This document shows positions 16,765 to 24,512 of a stretch of 64,000 nucleotides of DNA, piece after piece. The notes under the pieces are model-generated. The model saw only the letters and a program-made list of their open reading frames with translations, did no database searches and was not told the origin of the DNA. The translations under genes were made by a program, and so were the position numbers. How positions within the stretch are numbered: the first letter of the stretch is position 1; each line of letters opens with the position of its first letter. This stretch comes from an uncultured Sphingomonadaceae bacterium (GTDB lineage: Bacteria > Pseudomonadota > Alphaproteobacteria > Sphingomonadales > Sphingomonadaceae), in assembly GCA_947494305.1 (NCBI GenBank), contig CANLUL010000004.1, positions 151,635 to 215,634 on the forward strand, in the 5' to 3' direction.

Positions 16765-17651
16765 ATGCCACCCCCAACCTGCGCACGATAGGCATCCACA
16801 ATATTGCCCGCTTTGGAAATCCATGCACGGCCATCATTTGCGATATGCTCAAGCACCTTTTCAAAGGGTCCAATGCGATGTGGCTGCCCGATCAAATAGC
16901 TATGCAATGGAATACACATGACCGTTCCGGATTTTTCCCCTTCGTCGGCTAGCCGATCATATTGCCTTATCAACGTGTCGGCATATTCCCGCGGCGACAT
17001 GTTATAAATGAAAAAGCCATAGTGATCATTTACCTCAAGGCTATACGGGATAGCAGTCAACTGACCGGTTTTGACATTTACATTAGTGGGTTGGTCATCA
17101 TGATAGAGATCGCAAGTATAGTCGAGACCATATTCCGCCAACAGGTCCAGCGTGCGCGGCGTATGGGTTAATGCAGGTGCGAGCCAACCCCGAATATTCT
17201 GGCCGGTGGCTCGCTTCACCGTTTCAATCGAGTCCTCGATTATCGCGCGCTCCTGCGCTTCGTCCATCCCATAGGAATAGCGTGTGTTGTAAATACCATG
17301 ACTGAAAAACTCCCAACCACGTTCATTGGCATCGTCCACTACTTCCGGGATATGATCGCACAAAGCAATTGACAGGCTGATCGATCCCGGAAAACCATGT
17401 TTCGACATAACATCTGCCATACGCCAGTGGGAAACCCGATTGGCATGATCCCGGTGTGAATAACCAACCACATCGGGATGCGGCTTTGGCCAACTCTTGC
17501 GATGGGGATTGACCGCGGGATCGAGCTCATAAAATTCCAAATTAGGTGCCACCCAAACGGCACAGGTTTTCCCTTCTGGCCATTCCAGCTTGGGCCGGCC
17601 GCGATAGCCGGAATATTCATACAAACCTGGGTCGGCGGAACCCTGTTTCAT
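16761..17651 (-). CDS. Polysaccharide-deacetylase-fold hydrolase (PuuE-like), copy 2
   Basis: This 296-residue NodB-fold hydrolase has the PuuE-like features DHANRVSHWRMADVMSKHGF, GWEFFSHGIYNTRYSYG and IRGWLAPALTHTPRTLDLL. The family uses a divalent metal to hydrolyse amide bonds, as in allantoin ring opening. The ATG at 17651 overlaps the isochorismatase stop by one base (TGATG) and its stop overlaps the next start. The classical H-x(3)-H metal pair is not obvious: only one histidine is seen in the SHGIYN motif, as in many allantoinase-type members. Together with copy 1 and the amidase at 17651-18325 it forms a three-hydrolase block at the head of the operon. Confidence 0.85.
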   Translation of the reverse strand: MKQGSADPGLYEYSGYRGRPKLEWPEGKTCAVWVAPNLEFYELDPAVNPHRKSWPKPHPDVVGYSHRDHANRVSHWRMADVMSKHGFPGSISLSIALCDHIPEVVDDANERGWEFFSHGIYNTRYSYGMDEAQERAIIEDSIETVKRATGQNIRGWLAPALTHTPRTLDLLAEYGLDYTCDLYHDDQPTNVNVKTGQLTAIPYSLEVNDHYGFFIYNMSPREYADTLIRQYDRLADEGEKSGTVMCIPLHSYLIGQPHRIGPFEKVLEHIANDGRAWISKAGNIVDAYRAQVGGGI

Positions 17652-18325
17652 CAACGCGCCTCCAACCAGTCGACAACTGCCTGAACCGGTTCCACGTCCG
17701 CATATTTTAACTGCAGATCGGTCAGGTTGGCAAAGTGGTAGCTTTCATGTTTGTCTGCACATGTTTCAATCGGAACAATTGCTCTATACCCATGACTTAG
17801 CGCATCAACCGCCGTTGCCCGGACACAACCCGATGTTGAGCCACCGGTCACCACCACGGTATCAACTTTGTGCCAGACCAAATAGCTGGCCAATTGGGTC
17901 TCAAAAAACGCACTGGGCATGCGCTTCGTATATTGCAGGTCATCGGCATCAATTTCACAACGCGGATCGAGCTGATGCCGTTCGGATTCATATTTGATGT
18001 TTTGCAAAGAGTCTTCAGTATCAGTTCGTGTACCCCAAACACCTGCATCGCCTGCGTCATTCTTGTAGGCGACACGTGACCATATTACCGGCATGCCTTT
18101 AGAACGCGCCAAAGCAGAAATCTGATTGATATATTCAATCTGCCTTGGATCAGTTTCATAGGCGGTCTTAAATAGGTCCGTTCTGGTATACGCTTGTTGG
18201 ACATCGACATTCACAATTGCCAGTTTCTCGCCGAAACCGAATTTCTTTCGTTCGGGATTGCCGATCACCGCATCAAAAATCTCTTTTGCAGTGCGTCCAT
18301 CTTCGACCATTTTTGTACCGATCAA
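17651..18325 (-). CDS. Isochorismatase-family amidohydrolase
   Basis: The 224-residue cysteine hydrolase has the expected triad: Asp41 in NVDVQQAYTR, Lys134 in YTKRMPSAFFETQL and Cys167 in GGSTSGCVRATAVDA. Its closest functional relatives by pattern are N-carbamoylsarcosine amidase and maleamate amidase (NicF), which release ammonia from an amide. The start is read as TTG 18325, eight bases after an AAGGAGA site at 18334-18340; the next ATG (18310) has no site at a usable distance. It is the first gene of the minus operon and lies across operator box 4 from the alpha/beta hydrolase operon. Deamidation of a maleamate-like acid would feed the hydratase encoded on the other strand; this link is inference. 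Confidence 0.9.
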   Translation of the reverse strand: MIGTKMVEDGRTAKEIFDAVIGNPERKKFGFGEKLAIVNVDVQQAYTRTDLFKTAYETDPRQIEYINQISALARSKGMPVIWSRVAYKNDAGDAGVWGTRTDTEDSLQNIKYESERHQLDPRCEIDADDLQYTKRMPSAFFETQLASYLVWHKVDTVVVTGGSTSGCVRATAVDALSHGYRAIVPIETCADKHESYHFANLTDLQLKYADVEPVQAVVDWLEAR

Positions 18326-18390
18326 CGCAATAATCTCCTTTTCAGAATCAATTTATTTACAATAATCACAAGAAAAAGCTTGTCGAGAGA

Positions 18391-18408
18391 AATTTGTCCG
18401 GACAAATT
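18391..18408. promoter_or_regulatory. Operator box 4 (AATTTGTCCGGACAAATT)
   Basis: This perfect 18-bp palindrome is identical to box 3. It lies between the eight-gene minus operon (start 18325) and the six-gene plus operon (start 18415). It ends only six bases before the plus-strand ATG, so a protein bound here would cover the ribosome-binding or transcription-start region of that gene. Confidence 0.82.
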
Positions 18409-18414
18409 AGAAAG

Positions 18415-19782
18415 ATGATTACTCGCCACTTTATCGATGTTCCTACTGATTCGGGTTTCCGCCGTGTGCATTATCGCCAGGCGGGGAGTGGCCCACCCCT
18501 ATTGATGGTACACCAAAGTCCGCGCAGCTCGAAGGAATATGAAGAGCTTATGCAAAAATGGGCGAAGCACTTCACTTGTATCGCACCGGACACGCCAGGT
18601 TTTGGCCAATCGGCCCCCTTGAAAGGCATTCCAGAAATTGACGCCTTTGCTGACGCATTAATCGAGTTATTGGATGCATTGGGAATAGCGAAATGCGCCG
18701 GATACGGATTTCACAGCGGCGGGATCATATTGGTCACGGCTGTTAAACGAAATCCAGAGCGATTCACAACATTGGCGATTGGTGGTTATGCAATTTGGTC
18801 GCAGGACGAGATGGAACTCTTCGATCAGAAGTATTTGCCTGAGTTTCATCCGTCCTCTTACGGTGAACATTTGACGTGGTTGTGGAATCGCATACTGGAA
18901 CAGACTTGGTTTTTCCCTTGGTTTGCAACGGAAGATAAGTTTCGGTTAACCGTGGCGCATGATGATCCCGATCGGGTGGATGCTGTAATCAGAGAAATGC
19001 TCGATGCCGGGAATGCCTATCAAGCCGGATATGGAGCGGTCTTAAGAGCGCCAAGGGATATACCGGACATTGATGCAGATATACCGCCATGCCTGATCAG
19101 CGCTTACGACGGCGACCCTCTGCAAGATCATATTGATCGATTGGGCGAACTGCCACCCACATGGTCAGCCCAAAAGGTCGCTAGTCCGGCGGAACACCAA
19201 CAAGTAAGCTTGGACCACCTGGTTGTTGCCAACACCCCTGATATCGAATCGCTAAACGAGACAAAAAATGCTGGCTTCATACATGTAAAAACCGACGAAT
19301 TTGATGGATTACTGCATTGGAAAGGTGATCGTGGTAGCGATATTTTGAGGCTGAACGTCCCGGGTAAGGCATGGGCCAATATCGCAGATGATAACATACT
19401 GCATATTGAATTGCCTGGGCACGGACTATCGGACAATTGGCGGCACGAACCACCGACAAACTGGTCTGGTTGGCAAGCTGTTATAGATAACTGCATTATG
19501 CAATTCGAAACAAAAGATATCCAATTTCCAGAAATGCCCATCGGCGATCCCGGCAAACTATATCCAGATCTAATTCCAGATCGATTTGGTCATTATCTTC
19601 AAACCGCTTGGCAAATCGCCCGCGCCCAACAAATGTTTGAACCTTGGTACATGGCTGACAAGGACCATGAAATCGCCATCGATCAAGTACATCTCGAGCC
19701 GACCGTTCTGGCCACCAAACACCGGGACTTACTGAATGCTCGCTGCGCAAGACAATATCACCAAGCCCTGCAATCGCGTTAG
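18415..19782 (+). CDS. Alpha/beta hydrolase, double-length, with His at the nucleophile position
   Basis: This 455-residue protein begins as an alpha/beta hydrolase: oxyanion loop VHQSPRSSKEYEEL, then DTPGFGQS, then the nucleophile elbow GYGFHSGGIIL near residues 96-106. The elbow G-F-H-S-G places histidine (His100), not serine, at the usual nucleophile site. A further 150 residues carry ELPGHGLSDNWRHEPP, resembling the start of a second, degenerate hydrolase unit, so the protein is about half again the usual 290 residues. Start ATG 18415 is six bases after operator box 4 and lacks a good ribosome site; initiation may be leaderless. By analogy with NicD (N-formylmaleamate deformylase) it could hydrolyse a ring-opening product, which is inference. 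Confidence 0.82.
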   Translation: MITRHFIDVPTDSGFRRVHYRQAGSGPPLLMVHQSPRSSKEYEELMQKWAKHFTCIAPDTPGFGQSAPLKGIPEIDAFADALIELLDALGIAKCAGYGFHSGGIILVTAVKRNPERFTTLAIGGYAIWSQDEMELFDQKYLPEFHPSSYGEHLTWLWNRILEQTWFFPWFATEDKFRLTVAHDDPDRVDAVIREMLDAGNAYQAGYGAVLRAPRDIPDIDADIPPCLISAYDGDPLQDHIDRLGELPPTWSAQKVASPAEHQQVSLDHLVVANTPDIESLNETKNAGFIHVKTDEFDGLLHWKGDRGSDILRLNVPGKAWANIADDNILHIELPGHGLSDNWRHEPPTNWSGWQAVIDNCIMQFETKDIQFPEMPIGDPGKLYPDLIPDRFGHYLQTAWQIARAQQMFEPWYMADKDHEIAIDQVHLEPTVLATKHRDLLNARCARQYHQALQSR

Positions 19783-19790
19783 GATAAACA

Positions 19791-20291
19791 ATGGGAATTA
19801 AAGAAGATATGCCAATTCTGGCCCGCCATGAAGGTGTTTGGGATGGAATATATAGTTACTTCAACGCCGAGAACGAAAAAATCGACGAACATGCTTCACG
19901 ACTGATTTGCCGTTTTCCGGATGATGGCCCGGCGCCGTATCACCAGACAAACCACTATACGTGGTCTGACGGAAAAACGGAAATTCGCGAGTTTCCGGCT
20001 GAGTATCGTGACAAGCGTGTCTGGTGGGACAATGATCTAATCAAAGGCTGGGCTGCAGAAGTGCCGTTGGATGAATATAACCGCACAGTGATGCTTTACT
20101 GGCAACGCCAAGGCGATCCCTCACTATATCTTTATGAGCAGATTCAGATTTCCGATGATGGACAAAATCGTTGTCGTACCTGGCATTGGATCCGCGACGG
20201 TGCTTTAGAAACACGCACGGCGATTAACGAAAAATTTGTAACCAAAGACTGGTTGGAGATAGATAAACAAATGGGAATGAAAACTGACTGA
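19791..20291 (+). CDS. Lipocalin-like (DUF3598-like) protein, copy 2
   Basis: This 166-residue beta-rich soluble protein is paralogous to that at 13968-14423. Shared landmarks are RHEGVWDGIYSY, the acidic DEH segment, TNHYTWSDGKTE and a closing W-x-W-x-R-D-G (TWHWIRDGALETRT). It is the second gene of the plus operon, eight bases after the hydrolase stop, with an AGGA ribosome site. Its 3' end overlaps the likely CTG start of the hydratase large subunit by eight bases. No catalytic residues can be named. Having one copy in each divergent operon suggests two related ligands or steps. Confidence 0.75.
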   Translation: MGIKEDMPILARHEGVWDGIYSYFNAENEKIDEHASRLICRFPDDGPAPYHQTNHYTWSDGKTEIREFPAEYRDKRVWWDNDLIKGWAAEVPLDEYNRTVMLYWQRQGDPSLYLYEQIQISDDGQNRCRTWHWIRDGALETRTAINEKFVTKDWLEIDKQMGMKTD

Positions 20292-21678
20292 ATCCCGGAC
20301 ATTGTTTGATAAGCTGTGGGACAGCCATGTCGTATCGTACCTTCCAGGTGGCGGGTCGTTGCTAGCGATTGACCGTGTATTCTTGCACGAGCGTACGGGA
20401 GCAGCTGCGCTAAACGCTCTGGCAGATGCTAATCGCAAGGTTGTTGATCCCTCGCGTGTTTTTGCTGTGACTGATCATATCGTCGACACCCGGCCAGGCA
20501 GAACAGATCAAACCCTGATGCCTGGTGGGCAAGCTTTTATAACAGAAACGCGCGCGGCGACTCTTGCAGCTGGTATAACCCTTTTCGACGTGAACGACCC
20601 TGACCAAGGTATAGTCCATGTCATCTCTCCAGAGCTCGGCGTTGTGCTGCCGGGCTGCACCCTAATTGCGCCAGACAGCCATACTTGTACCCAAGGTGCT
20701 TTTGGAGCACTTGCTTGGGGTATTGGATCATCCGAGGCCGAACATGCCATGGCAACAGGAACTTTGCGCCTTAACAAACCCAAGTCTATGCGGGTGACTT
20801 TTACCGGCAAACTCTCAACCGGTGTTACACCCAAAGACATGATAATGGCTTTAATCGCGCGTCACAGTGCCGCAGGTGGCAAAGGGCATGCGGTTGAATT
20901 TTCCGGCGATGCGGTGCAGGCGCTCGATATGGATGGGCGCATGACTCTATGCAATATGACCACCGAGTTTTCAGCCATGTCTGGATTTATCGCTCCCGAT
21001 GAAAAGACATTCTCATATCTTAAAGGCCGTCGATATGCCCCTAAAGCGGCCAATTGGGAGCTAGCAGTCGACAATTGGCGGTCTCTTTATAGCGATAAAA
21101 ACGCGATATTTGACCAGGAGATTGAAATTGATGCCAGTGAAATCACACCGATGGTTAGCTGGGGCACCAGTCCAGAACATAGTATCGGTATCGATCAAGC
21201 CATTCCTGAAAGCGCCGCGGAACGATCTTTAGAATATATGGCCTTAGATGCTGGAACCCCGATTAAGGAAACGACTATTGATGCCGCCTTTATTGGCAGC
21301 TGTACCAATAGCCGCCTGTCCGATTTACGGCGTGCAAGCACGCTCTTGAATGGTAAAAGAGTAGCCGATGGGATTAAGGCAATCTGTGTTCCTGGCTCGT
21401 CAAACGTGAAACGCGAAGCTGAAAAAGAAGGCCTTGACCAGATCTTTCTAAATGCCGGCTTTGAGTGGCGGGAGAGCGGCTGTTCCATGTGCTTCTACGC
21501 GGGCGGCGAAAGCTTTGATGCTGGTTCGCGCGTGATTTCAACAACCAATAGGAATTTTGAAAGCCGGCAAGGCCCCAATGTAAAAACCCACATCGCAAGC
21601 CCAGAAACTGTTGTTGCCAGCGCAATTGCCGGGACTATCGCCGATCCGAGGGAACTTCTCGAAAGCGTTACCGCCTGA
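20284..21678 (+). CDS. LeuC/aconitase-family hydratase, large subunit
   Basis: This 464-residue protein is a LeuC-type dehydratase/hydratase large subunit with a [4Fe-4S] cluster. Ligand cysteines are visible in IGSCTNSRLSDLRRA and ESGCSMCFYAGGE, and the substrate/cluster region has DSHTCTQGAFGALAWGIG. The canonical family N-terminus (T-R-T-L-F-D-K-L-W-D) is restored only if translation begins at CTG 20284, giving MTESRTLFDKLWD, seven bases after GGGA; the next candidate, TTG 20302, has no ribosome site. It pairs with the small subunit that follows. Relatives act in leucine synthesis, but also as citraconase, maleate hydratase and dimethylmaleate hydratase. The flanking CoA-transferase and lyase favour a catabolic substituted-maleate substrate. 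Confidence 0.88.
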   Translation: MTESRTLFDKLWDSHVVSYLPGGGSLLAIDRVFLHERTGAAALNALADANRKVVDPSRVFAVTDHIVDTRPGRTDQTLMPGGQAFITETRAATLAAGITLFDVNDPDQGIVHVISPELGVVLPGCTLIAPDSHTCTQGAFGALAWGIGSSEAEHAMATGTLRLNKPKSMRVTFTGKLSTGVTPKDMIMALIARHSAAGGKGHAVEFSGDAVQALDMDGRMTLCNMTTEFSAMSGFIAPDEKTFSYLKGRRYAPKAANWELAVDNWRSLYSDKNAIFDQEIEIDASEITPMVSWGTSPEHSIGIDQAIPESAAERSLEYMALDAGTPIKETTIDAAFIGSCTNSRLSDLRRASTLLNGKRVADGIKAICVPGSSNVKREAEKEGLDQIFLNAGFEWRESGCSMCFYAGGESFDAGSRVISTTNRNFESRQGPNVKTHIASPETVVASAIAGTIADPRELLESVTA

Positions 21679-22295
21679 TGCCCGAACGGTTCTCCACATT
21701 AACGTCGCGCCCTATGCCGCTTATACGCGACAATATAGATACCGATCAGATTATTCCTTCTCGGGAGATGAAAAGTACTGGTAAAACCGGACTGGCGGAT
21801 GGTCTCTTTGCTGGCTGGCGTTACACCGAAATTGGCGGGCGCGAAGCGAATGCCGATTTCGTGATGAACGATCCCGATTTTGCCGATAGCCAGATTATTT
21901 TGGGCGGCAGTAACTTTGGTTGCGGCTCGAGTAGGGAACATGCCGTTTGGGCCCTCGCCGAATATGGATATCGCGCAGTAATCGCACCCAGCTTCGCCCC
22001 AATTTTTGCCGGAAACTGTATTCGCAACGGCGTATTGCCTGTCGTCCTTGATGAGATAGAAATCGCTGAAATTGAAAAATCGAAGACCATAATCACAATC
22101 GACCTACCGGCACAGACAGTCAGTTTGCCAAATGGTCAATTCTGGCCTTTTGCATTGAACGACGAATCGAAAATAATGTTGCTGGAAGGGCTGGATGCAA
22201 TTGATCTCAGTCTAAAACAAGCAGATGCGATCGGTGTGTGGCAATCTGCTGATCGCGTGCAAAGGCCGTGGATATATTTGGGAGCCGAACAATGA
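21678..22295 (+). CDS. LeuD/aconitase-family hydratase, small subunit
   Basis: The 205-residue swivelling subunit has the LeuD hallmarks DNIDTDQIIPSREMK, GGSNFGCGSSREHAVWAL and FAPIFAGNCIRNGVLPVVL. It should form the active heterodimer with the product of 20284-21678, adding or removing water on a dicarboxylate. The ATG at 21678 overlaps the large-subunit stop by one base, so the two are co-translated. Length is normal for LeuD. It lies in a catabolic operon rather than with leuA or leuB, so I do not use the leu names; the reaction is probably hydration of citraconate or a similar methylated maleate to R-citramalate. Confidence 0.9.
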   Translation: MPERFSTLTSRPMPLIRDNIDTDQIIPSREMKSTGKTGLADGLFAGWRYTEIGGREANADFVMNDPDFADSQIILGGSNFGCGSSREHAVWALAEYGYRAVIAPSFAPIFAGNCIRNGVLPVVLDEIEIAEIEKSKTIITIDLPAQTVSLPNGQFWPFALNDESKIMLLEGLDAIDLSLKQADAIGVWQSADRVQRPWIYLGAEQ

Positions 22296-23224
22296 CAAAA
22301 TCCATCACCATCAGCGAAGTGGGACCACGCGATGGCCTACAGAGCGCTGGCGCCGTTATGGCGACAGAGGCCAAAAAAGCCTGGATCAAGGCAGAAGCAG
22401 AAGCTGGCGTTACTGAGATTGAAGTCGGTAGCTTTGTACCACCGAAGTTGCTTCCTCAAATGGCCGATACGGCAGAGATTGTCGAATATGCCAAGTCGAT
22501 TCCCAATCTCGATATTGTCACCCTGATCCCCAACTTGAAAGGTGCAGAGCGCGCCATCGCGTGCGGTACAGACAAAATGTCGATCCCCTTCTCCATGTCT
22601 GAAACCCATTCAATTAACAATGTCCGCAAAGATCATCCCGCCATGATTTCCGAGATCAAAGCGATAGCGGATTTGGTTTCCCAGCAACCCGTGGGACAAA
22701 GGCCTCATTTTGAAGTTGGGCTTTCAACGGCTTTCGGCTGCACAATGGAAGGTCCGATTTCGGATGATCAGATTGTCCGATTGGCAGAAGCGGCGATGGA
22801 AGCCGGCGTTGCCGAAGTCGGTCTATCGGACACGACCGGCTATGCAAACCCGGCACAGGTCACTCGACTGGTCCGCAAAGTAAAAGCGGCGGTTGGTGCT
22901 GATAAATTGAACACCCTTCATCTGCACAACACACGGGGGTTGGGGCTTGCCAATGTCATGGCGGGATTGGAGGAAGGTATTACCACTTTTGATGCTTCCT
23001 TAGGCGGGTTGGGCGGCTGTCCTTTCGCCCCCGGTGCTTCGGGAAATATCGTGACAGAGGATCTAGTCTTCATGCTGGAAGCCATGGGGATTGATACCGG
23101 CATTAATTTGGAAAAGCTCCTGAAAGTGCGCGATATCGTCGCCAGCGCTTTACCGGATGAACCCCTTTATGGATTTACACCTGACGCGGGCCTCCCACTC
23201 GGTTTTGAGAAAGCAGCAGCATGA
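22292..23224 (+). CDS. HMG-CoA-lyase-family C-C lyase
   Basis: This 310-residue TIM-barrel lyase starts at ATG 22292 (GGAG seven bases upstream, ATGA overlap with the previous gene). It has the family signatures EVGPRDGLQ near residue 8, the HLHNTRGLGLANVMAGLE metal-ligand segment, and GLGGCPFAPGASGN with the catalytic-loop cysteine. In HMG-CoA lyase the metal segment usually reads H-D-T; here it is H-N-T. The superfamily includes HMG-CoA lyase and the R-citramalyl-CoA lyase known from Chloroflexus. With a class III CoA-transferase next door and LeuCD upstream, cleavage of a citramalyl-CoA-like thioester to acetyl-CoA and pyruvate is the simplest reading. Leucine-type HMG-CoA cleavage is the alternative. 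Confidence 0.88.
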   Translation: MTKSITISEVGPRDGLQSAGAVMATEAKKAWIKAEAEAGVTEIEVGSFVPPKLLPQMADTAEIVEYAKSIPNLDIVTLIPNLKGAERAIACGTDKMSIPFSMSETHSINNVRKDHPAMISEIKAIADLVSQQPVGQRPHFEVGLSTAFGCTMEGPISDDQIVRLAEAAMEAGVAEVGLSDTTGYANPAQVTRLVRKVKAAVGADKLNTLHLHNTRGLGLANVMAGLEEGITTFDASLGGLGGCPFAPGASGNIVTEDLVFMLEAMGIDTGINLEKLLKVRDIVASALPDEPLYGFTPDAGLPLGFEKAAA

Positions 23225-24396
23225 CACAACCCACTCCACTTGCAGGCTTAAAGGTAATCGAATTCACCCATATGGTCATGGGGCCAACCGTTGGCGCTGT
23301 TCTCGCTTCGCTGGGAGCGGAAGTTATTCGGGTGGAGCCGATTGGCGGAGATCGCACCCGCAATTTGGTTGGATCGGGTTCCGGTTATTTTCCCATGTAT
23401 AATCGGCACAAAAAAAGCATCTGCCTCAACCTAAAAGATCCGGATGGCCTAGACATTGCTAAAAAGCTGGTTGCCAATGCTGATATCCTGGTGGAGAATT
23501 ATCGGCCGGGAGCCATGGATCGACTGGGTCTTAGCTATGAACAACTTTCGAAAGACAATAGGCGCTTAATCTACTGTTCTGAAAAAGGGTTTCTTCCCGG
23601 ACCCTATGAAAACCGAACGGCACTGGATGAAGTAGCGCAGATGATGGGCGGCCTTGCCTACATGACTGGACCTCCTGGAAAGCCACTACGCGCTGGCTCC
23701 AGTGTAATTGATGTGACGGGCGGTATGTTCGGCGTGATCGCCATCTTGGCGGCTGTTGAGGAACGCCATCGGACCGGCGAAGGACAAAAGGTTCAAAGCT
23801 CCCTATTTGAAACGACAATCTATTTGATTGGGCAGCATATGGCACAAATGGCGGTTACTGGGGAAGCAGCTGACCCTATGCCGGCACGTATATCGGCATG
23901 GGCAGTTTACGATGTGTTTGAAACAAAAGATGATCCGATATTTATCGGTGTTGTCACCGATGCTCTCTGGGAAAAGTTCTGCAAGCTGTTTGGATTGGAT
24001 GATCTATGGGCGGATGAAAGCATCCGCGAGAATAATAACCGCGTCGCAGCGCGTGACCGCATCATGCCACAAATTCGCGAATTGGTTTCGGGTTTCACCA
24101 GACAGGAATTGACCGATAAACTGGAAGGTACTGGACTTCCCTTTGCTCCTATTGCCAGACCAGAGGATATGTTTGACGATCCTCATCTGATTGAAAGCGG
24201 GGGACTCGAAACAGTGACATTGCCAGACGGGACTGAAGCAAGGCTTCCGGCATTGCCGATAGAAATGAAAGGTCAACGTCCGGGCGCTCCTTCTGCATTG
24301 CCGACAGCTGGTGCAGAAACCACGGAGATTTTGCAGGCAATTGGCCTTGATTTGGAAAGGATCAAAGATCTCACTGACGCAAAAAGTATTGCCTGA
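23221..24396 (+). CDS. CaiB/BaiF class III CoA-transferase
   Basis: The 391-residue protein is a formyl-CoA-transferase-type enzyme that moves CoA from a donor thioester to a carboxylate through an aspartyl intermediate. Seen are the N-terminal LAGLKVIEFTHMVMGPTVGA, VRVEPIGGDRTR-like nucleotide contacts, the ENYRPGAMDRLGL motif and the likely catalytic Asp in SSVIDVTGGMFG. The start overlaps the lyase stop (ATGA); it is the last gene of the plus operon. In Chloroflexus, succinyl-CoA:R-citramalate CoA-transferase is of this family and works with a lyase of the neighbouring type. That makes activation of citramalate or a close analogue likely; specificity cannot be read from sequence. Confidence 0.92.
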   Translation: MTQPTPLAGLKVIEFTHMVMGPTVGAVLASLGAEVIRVEPIGGDRTRNLVGSGSGYFPMYNRHKKSICLNLKDPDGLDIAKKLVANADILVENYRPGAMDRLGLSYEQLSKDNRRLIYCSEKGFLPGPYENRTALDEVAQMMGGLAYMTGPPGKPLRAGSSVIDVTGGMFGVIAILAAVEERHRTGEGQKVQSSLFETTIYLIGQHMAQMAVTGEAADPMPARISAWAVYDVFETKDDPIFIGVVTDALWEKFCKLFGLDDLWADESIRENNNRVAARDRIMPQIRELVSGFTRQELTDKLEGTGLPFAPIARPEDMFDDPHLIESGGLETVTLPDGTEARLPALPIEMKGQRPGAPSALPTAGAETTEILQAIGLDLERIKDLTDAKSIA

Positions 24397-24512
24397 TCCA
24401 GGTAGGTTGATTTTCTGGTTGACCATTTGACAATGATGAACGCAGGAAGCTGCTATACGCAAAAAGGCGATCGGAACCGCGGCATGCTACAATTCAATCA
24501 AGTGCAATCAAA

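Noticed and set aside
20284..22295. Leucine biosynthesis genes leuC and leuD
   Set aside because: The family match is real, but no leuA or leuB is near and the operon holds catabolic enzymes, so the leucine role is not assigned.
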